Source: Neisseria subflava
GTDB taxonomy: Bacteria; Pseudomonadota; Gammaproteobacteria; Burkholderiales; Neisseriaceae
DNA: 64,000 nt
NCBI RefSeq assembly: GCF_024205705.1
Contig: NZ_CP073115.1
Coordinates: 1,178,001 to 1,242,000, forward strand
Reading direction: 5' to 3'
Shown: positions 15,467 through 22,781 of the stretch, in pieces
How the letters are laid out: each line of letters starts with the position of its first letter
Position numbering within the stretch: position 1 is the stretch's first letter
Translations under genes and position numbers: made by a program
Notes under the pieces: generated by a model
Told to the model about the DNA's origin: nothing
What the model saw: the letters and a program-made list of their open reading frames with translations, nothing else
The model's database searches: none

Positions 15467-16318
15467 TCAATCCAGTTTTACGATTTCTCCGTCTTCCGGA
15501 ACGTTCACACGGCTTTCAATGCCTTGACCGCGTATAAATTTACGCATATCGGCGCGGCTGACGGCGGTATGATTCACGGTATCCATGTGTACGGTGATGA
15601 TTTTGGCTTTAGGCATGACTTGGCTGGCTTTTAATACATCAGCCATCCCCATAATAATGCCGTCTGAAATACCTGAAATCAGTGCGTAGCCCGTGTTCAT
15701 AATCAGATAATCGGGTTTGTAGCGGTTCAATGCTTTGTTTACATCTGCCGTCCACACAGTATCACCCATAATATAAGCGGTTTTATGACCGTTGCTTTGG
15801 AATACCACACCCATTGCATCACCTAAGATTTCGGCTAGCTGCGGGTTGGCATACATAGCTTCTGTACCATGTACGCCGCCGGTTTTGCTGATGGTTACGC
15901 CGTTGAAGACAGTGCTGCCGTTCAACACGCGTACATCAGTAAAGCCTTGGCTGCGGATTTTTACTGCGTCGGCTTGGTGCTGCACATATACGGGCAGTTT
16001 TTTCGGAATGGAACGTGCGGCGGTTTCGTCCCAATGGTCTTCGTGAGTATGGGTAACGATAACTGCATCCACACCGTCCAAAATTTTATTCACGCTCATC
16101 GGCAGCCCGACCAGCGGCATTTTGGCTTGGCTGTTGAACGTGCCGGCAAAGCCGTTCATGGAGTGCTTGGGTGCGAAAAACGGGTCAATCAAAAACGTCT
16201 GCCCCGCATATTCGACCTTGGCAGTAGCGTTACGGATATGTTGGTATGAATCGGCTGCCCAAGCGGAAAAAGCTGTCGCGCCCAAAACAGTGGCAAGAAT
16301 AAATTTCTTGAATTTCAT
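15467..16318 (-). CDS. exported metallo-beta-lactamase-fold hydrolase
   Basis: The 283-residue protein starts MKFKKFILATVLGATAFSAW with a Sec signal peptide, likely cleaved after AWA. The metal-binding motif THTHEDHWDE is at about residues 90-99, with later His residues in GGVHGTEAM and TVHMDTVNHTA and an Asp in YIMGDTVWTAD. These match the UPF0173/UlaG-like branch of the fold. It should act in the periplasm; the substrate is unknown. An AT-type uptake word lies in the coding region near 15659. It is divergent from the GlxA-type regulator, with 97 bases between their starts. Confidence 0.8.
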   Translation of the reverse strand: MKFKKFILATVLGATAFSAWAADSYQHIRNATAKVEYAGQTFLIDPFFAPKHSMNGFAGTFNSQAKMPLVGLPMSVNKILDGVDAVIVTHTHEDHWDETAARSIPKKLPVYVQHQADAVKIRSQGFTDVRVLNGSTVFNGVTISKTGGVHGTEAMYANPQLAEILGDAMGVVFQSNGHKTAYIMGDTVWTADVNKALNRYKPDYLIMNTGYALISGISDGIIMGMADVLKASQVMPKAKIITVHMDTVNHTAVSRADMRKFIRGQGIESRVNVPEDGEIVKLD

Positions 16319-16415
16319 GATGTTGCTCCTTAAAAAATCATGGAGCGTATTTTAAGCAGCAGGTGCATCGGCTAAAATAGGCAATATTGCCAATAAACGT
16401 AAGGATAGTGCCAAA

Positions 16416-17402
16416 ATGTCGTCTGAAAACGAGCGTAACGAGTTTCGCCAAAATCAAACTGTCCCCAAAATCGTGCTATATGCTCAATCGGGCATGAATG
16501 ATTTTGTCTTCAACATTCCCTTTTCTGTTTTTCAGACAACCTATCGGGACAATCCGCTCTTTGACCTGAAAATCTGTTCCGATGACGGCAAAGACGTCAT
16601 CACGGCACTGGGCGCAAGCATTCCCGTACACGGTGGCTTGGATGTGACGGAAGAAGCCGACATCATCGTCATCGCAGGCTGGCGCAATATTGAAGAAGCC
16701 CCGACGCCGGAACTGGCTGAGAATTTACAGCGGGCAGCAAAACGTGGTGCGCATATCACCGCCCTATGTTACGGCACTTACGCCCTTGCCTACACAGGAC
16801 TTTTAGACGGCAGAACCGCCGCAACCCACTGGCTTGCCGAAGACGACTTTATCCGCCGTTTCCCTAAAATTCATCTGGATACTAACCGCCTATATGCGGA
16901 AGACGGCAACTTTTTAACATCGGCAGGTGCGGCGGGCGGGCTGGATTGCTGTCTGTACCTCATCCGCAAAATCCACGGTGCAACCGTTGCCAACGACCTT
17001 GCCCGTACCTTGGTTACGGCACCACACCGCGAAGGCGGGCAGGCACAGTTTATCCACCGACCTGTCGAACGTCGTACCGCCGATGACAAAATGAATCACT
17101 TATTGGACGAACTGCGCCAAAACCTTGCCACCCCATACCGCTTGGACGATTTGGCAAAAAAATTAGCCGTTTCCCGCCGTACCTTTATCCGCCATTTTTC
17201 TCAAGCCTCAGGCATGAATTTCGGTGAGTGGCTCACAACAGAGCGGCTATGGCAGGTACAGGATTTGTTGGAAAATACGGATTTGCCGATAGAACGCATC
17301 GCCGAACAAAGCGGCTTCGGCAGTGCGGCAAACCTACGTTTGCAGTTCAAAGCCAAATTTAAAATCAATCCAAATGCCTGGCGGAAAGTATTTGGCAGAT
17401 AG
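16416..17402 (+). CDS. GlxA-family transcriptional regulator (DJ-1/PfpI plus AraC HTH)
   Basis: A 328-residue protein with a DJ-1/PfpI-like amidotransferase-type domain at residues 15-195 (IVIAGWRNIEEAPTPELAEN, ITALCYGTYALAYTGLLDGR with the nucleophile-elbow Cys, AATHWLAEDDF). A C-terminal AraC domain covers 220-325 (YRLDDLAKKLAVSRRTFIRH, ERIAEQSGFGSAANLRLQFK). This is the architecture of GlxA/FtrA regulators. It probably controls the divergent hydrolase gene (inference). It starts at ATG 16416 beside a partial uptake word. It ends in front of an unusual double hairpin. Confidence 0.88.
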   Translation: MSSENERNEFRQNQTVPKIVLYAQSGMNDFVFNIPFSVFQTTYRDNPLFDLKICSDDGKDVITALGASIPVHGGLDVTEEADIIVIAGWRNIEEAPTPELAENLQRAAKRGAHITALCYGTYALAYTGLLDGRTAATHWLAEDDFIRRFPKIHLDTNRLYAEDGNFLTSAGAAGGLDCCLYLIRKIHGATVANDLARTLVTAPHREGGQAQFIHRPVERRTADDKMNHLLDELRQNLATPYRLDDLAKKLAVSRRTFIRHFSQASGMNFGEWLTTERLWQVQDLLENTDLPIERIAEQSGFGSAANLRLQFKAKFKINPNAWRKVFGR

Positions 17403-17425
17403 CTAAACACAATACCCCCTCCAAG

Positions 17426-17490
17426 CGCAGGCTGCTTTTAAAGGCCGTCTGAAATCCCAAAAAGCAGCCTGCACTTTTCAGACGGCCTTT
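17426..17490. terminator. interleaved Kingella-type and host-type DUS hairpins
   Basis: Four arms alternate: GCAGGCTGCTTTT (17427-17439), AAAGGCCGTCTGAAA (17440-17454), AAAAGCAGCCTGC (17460-17472) and TTTCAGACGGCCTTT (17476-17490). Arms 1 and 3 form a 13-bp Kingella-type stem; arms 2 and 4 form a 15-bp host AG-DUS stem followed by T residues. Both stems cannot form as simple nested hairpins. The site marks the right edge of the Kingella-like island. Confidence 0.85.
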
Positions 17491-17619
17491 TTTCTTTTTC
17501 AAAGAGTAGAGAGATTTCAAAGAGTTTTTATAAATCATCTTCAAAATCCAAACGCTTGTTCTATTCTAATCATTAGAAGAAAATGTTATCATCAGGGATA
17601 CAATAGGAAGGATTTACAA

Positions 17620-18112
17620 ATGAAGAAAGATATTTTTTATTGTGAGCAGTGGTCTTATGGTTATAAGGAACTTCATAAGCCTTTTTCTGAGAAACAAGCT
17701 GAGGAAAAACATATTATATTAAAGGGGAGTTATATACTGCCGTAATAGGTTCGGTGAAACAACCTGAATATGTAATTACTTTGCGAGAGGAAGTAGGTTT
17801 TTTTCAGTAAATTTTTTCGATAAATTTGGAAGGGATTATTTAACCCATCAATTTCAAAAATATTCTAATTCGCAATATTATTTTTTTTCTATGGCTGTAT
17901 GGAGAGATTATATAACTTCGGAATCTCATGACTTAGCAGAAGGGTATACTTATTTCTTCAATGAAAATACGGATGACTGCTATATTTTGAAAGAAGATTT
18001 TATTAATAATGAGCGATATGAAAAAACAGAATTATATCCCCCAAAAGATAAGGTCATTCTATTTCCAAAATTCGGCGAATATGATTTAGTGCTAAATCCA
18101 GACATTATTTAA
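17620..18112 (+). pseudogene. AT-rich small gene with two frameshifts, unknown (immunity-like?)
   Basis: Three frames join into a protein of about 164 residues: MKKDIFYCEQWSYGYKELHK from ATG 17620; LYTAVIGSVKQPEYVITLRE from about 17730; and FFSVNFFDKFGRDYLTHQFQ running to the stop at 18112 with DIYN-type acidic, aromatic-rich content. Each join would be repaired by one additional base, in the G run 17724-17727 and the T run 17798-17804. AAGGA precedes the start. The AT-rich, acidic and aromatic composition resembles immunity proteins of polymorphic toxins, but no family was recognised and no toxin gene is next to it. Confidence 0.55.
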
Positions 18113-18257
18113 TTGAGTTTTAAGACCGTCTGATATATTCAAAGATTACAAGCTCAATCTTATCCTCGCCAATGTAGATCGCAGCTTTTATATGGACACA
18201 AGATGCCGTCTGAAACAATATCACATTATTCACAAAGTGAATCAACTTTTTTCCTTT

Positions 18258-19043
18258 TTACCCCACCAAAACCGACGTCATACTGAGCGATCCCGCAATC
18301 AAATTATCATTGAAAAACGTAACTTCATCATCCGGTTCGCGTAATGCCATGATGTACAGCAAGGGCAAGTAATGATCCGGCGTTGGCACAGAAAGCTCGG
18401 CTTTTTCACCTAACTGCTCATAATGCACCAAAGTTTTATCATCTCGTGTTGCAATCGCCTGATTGACCGTTTCACGGAAAGCAAACGCCCAATCATACCC
18501 TGCACCGATTTGGTCAATATGTTCCCAACTTAACGCCCTCAGATTATGCACAATATTGCCGCTGCCGATAATCAGCACGCCTTGTTCTCGCAAGGCAGAT
18601 AATTTTTTCGCCAAGTTGAAATGCCATTCTGCCGATTGCAAACGGTTAAGGCTAAGTTGTACCACGGGAATATCGGCATCGGGATAGAGAAATTTCAACA
18701 CCGCCCATGCCCCATGATCAAAACCACGCGTTGGGTTCAGCTCGACATTTTCCGGCTGTAATAATGACTTCACTTGCTCCGCCAACTCGGGCGACCCGGG
18801 CGCGGGATATTGCATTTGGCTGAGCTCTTCAGGAAAGCCGTAGAAATCGTAAATCATTTCAGGGTGTTTACCTGATGTCACCTGCAAACGGCTGCTGTAC
18901 CAATGCGCTGAAATCATCAAAATGGCTTTTGGTTTGGCAAACTTTTGCGTAATTAGGCTGAAATTCTGATTGAACGGGTTCTCTGTATCTAATGCATTCA
19001 TCGGGCTACCATGCCCAACAAACAATACAGGCATTTTTTTCAT
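18258..19043 (-). CDS. ygiD: 4,5-DOPA dioxygenase extradiol (LigB superfamily)
   Basis: From ATG 19043 the product has 261 residues, starting MKKMPVLFVGHGSPMNALDT. It shows the LigB-type metal site residues: His in GHGSPMN, His in LMISAHWYSS, His in TRGFDHGAWAVLKFLYPDAD and a C-terminal TPDHYLPLLYIMAL. Members cleave catechol rings such as DOPA using a zinc or iron centre. The frame is open 25 codons further upstream, but the earlier start would add a non-homologous leader. It stands alone; no terminator pair was seen downstream. Confidence 0.88.
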   Translation of the reverse strand: MKKMPVLFVGHGSPMNALDTENPFNQNFSLITQKFAKPKAILMISAHWYSSRLQVTSGKHPEMIYDFYGFPEELSQMQYPAPGSPELAEQVKSLLQPENVELNPTRGFDHGAWAVLKFLYPDADIPVVQLSLNRLQSAEWHFNLAKKLSALREQGVLIIGSGNIVHNLRALSWEHIDQIGAGYDWAFAFRETVNQAIATRDDKTLVHYEQLGEKAELSVPTPDHYLPLLYIMALREPDDEVTFFNDNLIAGSLSMTSVLVG

Positions 19044-19234
19044 GTTCTGCTCTTCGTTATCTGATCCAGCAGATTGTACGGATAAATTTTTATTCAAAAA
19101 ATACCGGTTTACGAACAATATCTTTTACTAATAGGAAATAATAGCTGACAAAGTTGGATGTACCATTGATGTATTTAGAAAAATGCATTAAAAGGCCGTC
19201 TGAACATTTTTACTTCATACGCCAAAATTTCTTC

Positions 19235-19254
19235 ATTTCTGTATTGACAGAAAT
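19235..19254. promoter_or_regulatory. operator 1 overlapping the regulator promoter
   Basis: A perfect inverted repeat, ATTTCTGT-ATTG-ACAGAAAT. It contains the -35 box TTGACA (19244-19249), 17 bases from TAGAAT (19267-19272). An 18/20 identical site occurs at 19990-20009 in front of the next gene cluster. Confidence 0.7.
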
Positions 19255-19272
19255 AAAAGATAAAAATAGAAT
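19244..19272 (+). promoter_or_regulatory. promoter of the GbsR/MarR-type regulator
   Basis: TTGACA at 19244-19249 and TAGAAT at 19267-19272 with 17-base spacing, a near-consensus sigma-70 promoter. Transcription would start near 19279, two or three bases before the ATG at 19282. Confidence 0.7.
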
Positions 19273-19281
19273 ACCATCACT

Positions 19282-19800
19282 ATGAAACTGAATCCGACCA
19301 CTGAAAAATTTATCCTCCATTGGGGTGAAATGGGTACCAAATGGGGTGTCAATCGTACCGTTGCACAAATCCATGCCCTGCTCTACATCTTAGGCAGACC
19401 GATGAACGCCGAAGAAATTACCGAAACGCTCGGCGTAGCGCGCTCCAATGTCAGCAACAGCATCAAAGAGCTGCAAAACCTGAGACTGGTGCATACCGTG
19501 CATATTCTGGGTGACAGGCGCGATCATTTTGAAACTTCGGATGACGTCTGGACTTTGTTCCGCACCATCGCAGAAGTGCGTATGCAGCGTGAAATCGAAC
19601 CGACACGGCAATTTTTGCAAAGCCTGATCGACAGCCCTGAATTTAGCCAGGAAAATGAAACTGCCAAGCAGCGAATCCAACAAACCCATGATTTCATCAG
19701 TACGCTAACCATGTGGGCAAATGAAATGTTGAAGCTTTCTACTTCAACCATGGTAAAAATTTTGAAAATTGGCGCAGGAATACAAAAATTTTTCCGTTGA
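19282..19800 (+). CDS. GbsR/MarR-family transcriptional regulator
   Basis: A 172-residue protein with a winged helix at about 25-100 (MNAEEITETLGVARSNVSNS, IKELQNLRLVHTVHILGDRR) and a C-terminal helical region with aromatic and Met residues (FISTLTMWANEMLKLSTST). This is the COG1510 GbsR-like branch of MarR regulators. No ribosome-binding site precedes the start, and the promoter places the 5' end almost at the ATG. Operator 1 overlaps its own promoter and operator 2 precedes the DoxX/DUF2269/SDR cluster, so it probably represses itself and that cluster (inference). Confidence 0.8.
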   Translation: MKLNPTTEKFILHWGEMGTKWGVNRTVAQIHALLYILGRPMNAEEITETLGVARSNVSNSIKELQNLRLVHTVHILGDRRDHFETSDDVWTLFRTIAEVRMQREIEPTRQFLQSLIDSPEFSQENETAKQRIQQTHDFISTLTMWANEMLKLSTSTMVKILKIGAGIQKFFR

Positions 19801-19986
19801 TGGCAATGGGCTTGTAAGCAATAAACACAGCCAATATTATTTTAGGATATGGAAACATGCTCATAGTGTCCTTGTATGGGCATGTTTATCTGAAGCTTAA
19901 TGTCCCTTGGTAGATTTTGAATCACTGGATATGGATTTCCCTCCTAAAGAAACAATCCAAAAGAGTATCTAAAAATTTTTTATCCT

Positions 19987-20012
19987 ATAATTTCTCTCTT
20001 GACAGAAATTAT
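19987..20012. promoter_or_regulatory. operator 2 upstream of the DoxX-like gene cluster
   Basis: A perfect 9-bp inverted repeat, ATAATTTCT (19987-19995) and AGAAATTAT (20004-20012). The central 20 bases differ from operator 1 at only two positions. It lies 54 bases before the ATG at 20066. Confidence 0.7.
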
Positions 20013-20065
20013 AGAAATTTCAGACTGATTATATTTTTAAACTGAAATGAAATTAGGAAACCAAT

Positions 20066-20455
20066 ATGTCCGACCACACTGCACATACCCTCCCCGACTA
20101 CCTACCTTACTCGATGGGGCTGCTATGGCTCTGGAGCGGTACCCAGCCTCTGTTTTTCATGCCTGAAATGTCATTGGATTTACTGCATTCGGTCGGTATT
20201 CCCAATCCATTGCAATGGCCGACATTAATTGCCGCCTCACTATTGGATATCGGTTTTGCCTTTTTATGCTTCAGCCGCTTTCGCTCCCGTTCCGAAATAT
20301 GGCTGCTGCAATTTATAACCGTCGCGGCATACAGCCTGATCATTGCCTTCAGACTGCCCGAAATGTGGGCACATCCATTTGCACCTTTGGTAAAAAACCT
20401 GCCAATTATGGCTACTTTGTTTTTCCTGTATCAATCCGTAGGAGATAAAAAATGA
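20066..20455 (+). CDS. DoxX-like membrane protein
   Basis: A 129-residue protein with four hydrophobic helices: LPYSMGLLWLWSGTQPLFF, a segment with LLDIGFAFLCFSRF, LLQFITVAAYSLIIAF and LPIMATLFFLYQSV. It matches the DoxX-like family, which is often fused or adjacent to the SDR-type protein encoded third in this cluster. The inner membrane is the expected location; no reaction is established. The stop TGA overlaps the ATG of the next gene at 20452. Confidence 0.7.
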   Translation: MSDHTAHTLPDYLPYSMGLLWLWSGTQPLFFMPEMSLDLLHSVGIPNPLQWPTLIAASLLDIGFAFLCFSRFRSRSEIWLLQFITVAAYSLIIAFRLPEMWAHPFAPLVKNLPIMATLFFLYQSVGDKK

Positions 20456-20934
20456 ACACCTATTTAATCGTTAAAACCCTGCACATCATCTCGGCTACCT
20501 TAATGGTCGGCACCGGTTTTGGTACAGCGTTTTACCTCTTTTGGGCAAACCGCAGCGGTTCGGTTGCCGCTCAGTCGATCGTCTCGCATTGGGTCATCAA
20601 AGCAGATTGGTGGTTTACCACGCCCGCCGTCATTTTCCAACCCTTGTCCGGCTTATGGATGCTGTATGAACGCGGCTACACTGTTGCCACCTTGCTGGAA
20701 CAAAATTGGGTATGGATGACGCTGGCCTTATACATTTTTTCAGGCATTTGCTGGCTGCCTGTTGTTTGGCTGCAAATCCGCATGGCCAAGATTGCCGAAA
20801 AAGCGCATAAAGAAAACGCAGACACCATTCCGGAGCCCTACTGGCGTTATGCCAGACGCTGGGAATTGCTCGGCTACCCTGCCTTTTGCGCCACTATCGT
20901 GATTTACTTCCTGATGGTGATGAAACCGATTTAA
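20452..20934 (+). CDS. DUF2269-family inner membrane protein
   Basis: The 160-residue product opens with MNTYLIVKTLHIISATLMVG followed by FGTAFYLFWA. It has four predicted membrane helices, with conserved His in the first and WVIKADWWFTTPAVIFQP in the second. This is the DUF2269 pattern, distantly like haem-binding or integral membrane oxidoreductase subunits, but function is unknown. It overlaps the DoxX-like gene by four bases and is followed by the SDR gene after 37 bases that include an uptake word. Confidence 0.75.
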   Translation: MNTYLIVKTLHIISATLMVGTGFGTAFYLFWANRSGSVAAQSIVSHWVIKADWWFTTPAVIFQPLSGLWMLYERGYTVATLLEQNWVWMTLALYIFSGICWLPVVWLQIRMAKIAEKAHKENADTIPEPYWRYARRWELLGYPAFCATIVIYFLMVMKPI

Positions 20935-20971
20935 AGGTATTCAGACGGCCTCAACAACATAAAGAAAAACC

Positions 20972-21811
20972 ATGAACATCATCATTTTCGGAGGCAGCGG
21001 ATTTATCGGCAAGCGTACCGTTCAAATCCTCAAAGAACAAGGCCACCAAGTTTGCACGCCCAACCGCCGCGCCTTCGACTTTCTTCATCCCGATGAAACA
21101 GCCGCACGCCGTTTATTGGAAGGACAAGACGTCCTCATCAACTGTATCGGCATCATGAGCCGTTATGCCGAAATACTCGAAACCGTGCACCACCACACGC
21201 CCAAACAGCTCGCCGCATGGGCAAAAGCATCAGGCATCAAACGCTGGGTGCAACTATCCGCGTTGGGTGCCGACCCATCTCAATCCATCAACTTTGTCGG
21301 CAGCAAAGGACGTGGCGATGATGCCATTGCTCAAAGCGGCATACCGATTGCCATAGCCAGACCATCCGTCGTTTACGGACGAGGAGGAACCAGCTGCGAA
21401 CTGTTTATCAAACTAACCCGCCTCCCTTTGCTTCCCTTACCGGAAGCCGGTCGCTTTCATTTGCAGCCCGTACACCTTGCCGATGTTGCCGAAGGTTTGG
21501 CAAAACTTGCCGTCCAAGCCGACACCGACCATAGCGTCATCAATATGACCGGCAGCCAAACTCTAACCTTGGCGGAATACCTGACCACCATCCGTCAAAC
21601 CCTGCACCATAAACCGCCGCAACGTATTCTGCCTTTCTCCCTACACCTGCTTGAGCCAACGCTACCGTTGGCAAACATCCTCAGCAACGGCATTATCAGC
21701 CGCGACAGCTTTGCCCTACTCAAGCAAGGCTCATGCGCCGACTATTCTGATTTTGCGGCTTTACTAGGCAGGGAACCATTGGCAGCAGAAAACTTTGCCG
21801 CTTGCCTATAA
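20972..21811 (+). CDS. NAD(P)-binding SDR/epimerase-like protein
   Basis: A 279-residue protein with an N-terminal Rossmann motif IIIFGGSGFIGKRTVQIL, the segment INCIGIMSRYAEILETVHHH and a C-terminal region without a further domain. It belongs to the atypical SDR group (COG0702), whose members in other bacteria are fused to DoxX-like and DUF2269-type membrane domains. Here the three parts are separate genes in one cluster, so they likely work together at the membrane (inference). It is predicted to share control by operator 2. Confidence 0.78.
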   Translation: MNIIIFGGSGFIGKRTVQILKEQGHQVCTPNRRAFDFLHPDETAARRLLEGQDVLINCIGIMSRYAEILETVHHHTPKQLAAWAKASGIKRWVQLSALGADPSQSINFVGSKGRGDDAIAQSGIPIAIARPSVVYGRGGTSCELFIKLTRLPLLPLPEAGRFHLQPVHLADVAEGLAKLAVQADTDHSVINMTGSQTLTLAEYLTTIRQTLHHKPPQRILPFSLHLLEPTLPLANILSNGIISRDSFALLKQGSCADYSDFAALLGREPLAAENFAACL

Positions 21812-21839
21812 TTCAGTTAACTTTAAAATGACAAAACAA

Positions 21840-21868
21840 AGGCCGTCTGTTTGTTGTTCAGACGGCCT
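21840..21868. terminator. DUS-pair hairpin between the SDR gene and mobA
   Basis: AGGCCGTCTG (21840-21849) pairs with CAGACGGCCT (21859-21868) around a nine-base loop, between two convergent genes. Confidence 0.65.
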
Positions 21869-21939
21869 AAAGCTTTTATAAAATACTTTATTGCAAAACA
21901 ATTCATACTTTTATTGTCTTATTGCTTCTACCTACCCAA

Positions 21940-22521
21940 CTACAAAGGCTGAGCCAAATCGTTTTCCGTGTTGTAGCTGATAAAATCCTGCTCATGAGGG
22001 AAATGGACAACTCGCGCGCGCTGTTGCTGCAGCCAGCCACGGATGCTGCGCATTCCTGAATAAAGGTATGGCACGGTGCTTTGTAGGATTTGCGGTCGGA
22101 TAAACATCACGCTGTAATGCGGCCTGGCAGAGGTCTCTACATAAAACGCATTGCACAATGGCGTGCGCCGCGCGATGGTTTCAAATTGGGACACCAAATT
22201 TTCCGGCAACCGCGGCATATCGCAAGATACGATGAGCAGCCAATCGGCAGTAGCAATTTGTAAATCGTTGGCGGCAGTACATAAGGCGGCTAGAGGGCCG
22301 TAATGCTGCCATTGGCGCGCATCGGAGAAAACGTGTGCGCTGCGTTGAGCGTAGGATTCGAGATTGCGGTTGGCACTGATGGCGATATGGCTGACTTGCG
22401 GGCGGATTTTTTCGATAACGTGGTCTATCAAGGCTTTATTGTGCCATTGCACCAACCCTTTATCGACACCTCCCATCCGGCTTCCCTGCCCGCCGGCCAA
22501 TATCAGTGCAAAAATTTTCAT
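21940..22521 (-). CDS. mobA: molybdenum cofactor guanylyltransferase
   Basis: From ATG 22521 the product has 193 residues and starts [20 protein letters not shown] with KGL next, the nucleotide-binding signature of Mob[18 protein letters not shown] follows at about residues 93-109. MobA adds GMP to molybdopterin to make the guanine dinucleotide cofactor used by nitrate reductase-type enzymes. AAAGGA upstream supports this start over an earlier in-frame one at 22539. It is divergent from the narQP nitrate/nitrite sensor genes, a fitting neighbour. Confidence 0.9.
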   Translation of the reverse strand: MKIFALILAGGQGSRMGGVDKGLVQWHNKALIDHVIEKIRPQVSHIAISANRNLESYAQRSAHVFSDARQWQHYGPLAALCTAANDLQIATADWLLIVSCDMPRLPENLVSQFETIARRTPLCNAFYVETSARPHYSVMFIRPQILQSTVPYLYSGMRSIRGWLQQQRARVVHFPHEQDFISYNTENDLAQPL

Positions 22522-22781
22522 TTTGGTAGTCCTTTGCAAAGCAGAGTGTGTAAGTGTTATTCGCGATGTTGTATTTATGGAATAAGTTTTTAAGTATTCA
22601 GGCTGTCTGAAACCTGATTTTGTGATTTAATTCACTTAAGATGAATTTTATCATAACATGATTTTACATTAAACCCCTGTTTTTTCTTATCATAACCATA
22701 CAATTATTTTAGATAGGTTGTTTATAGGTCGAAAGAATGATATTTTTATAAGATTATCGGATTAGTCTTCCTGCGTGCTTT

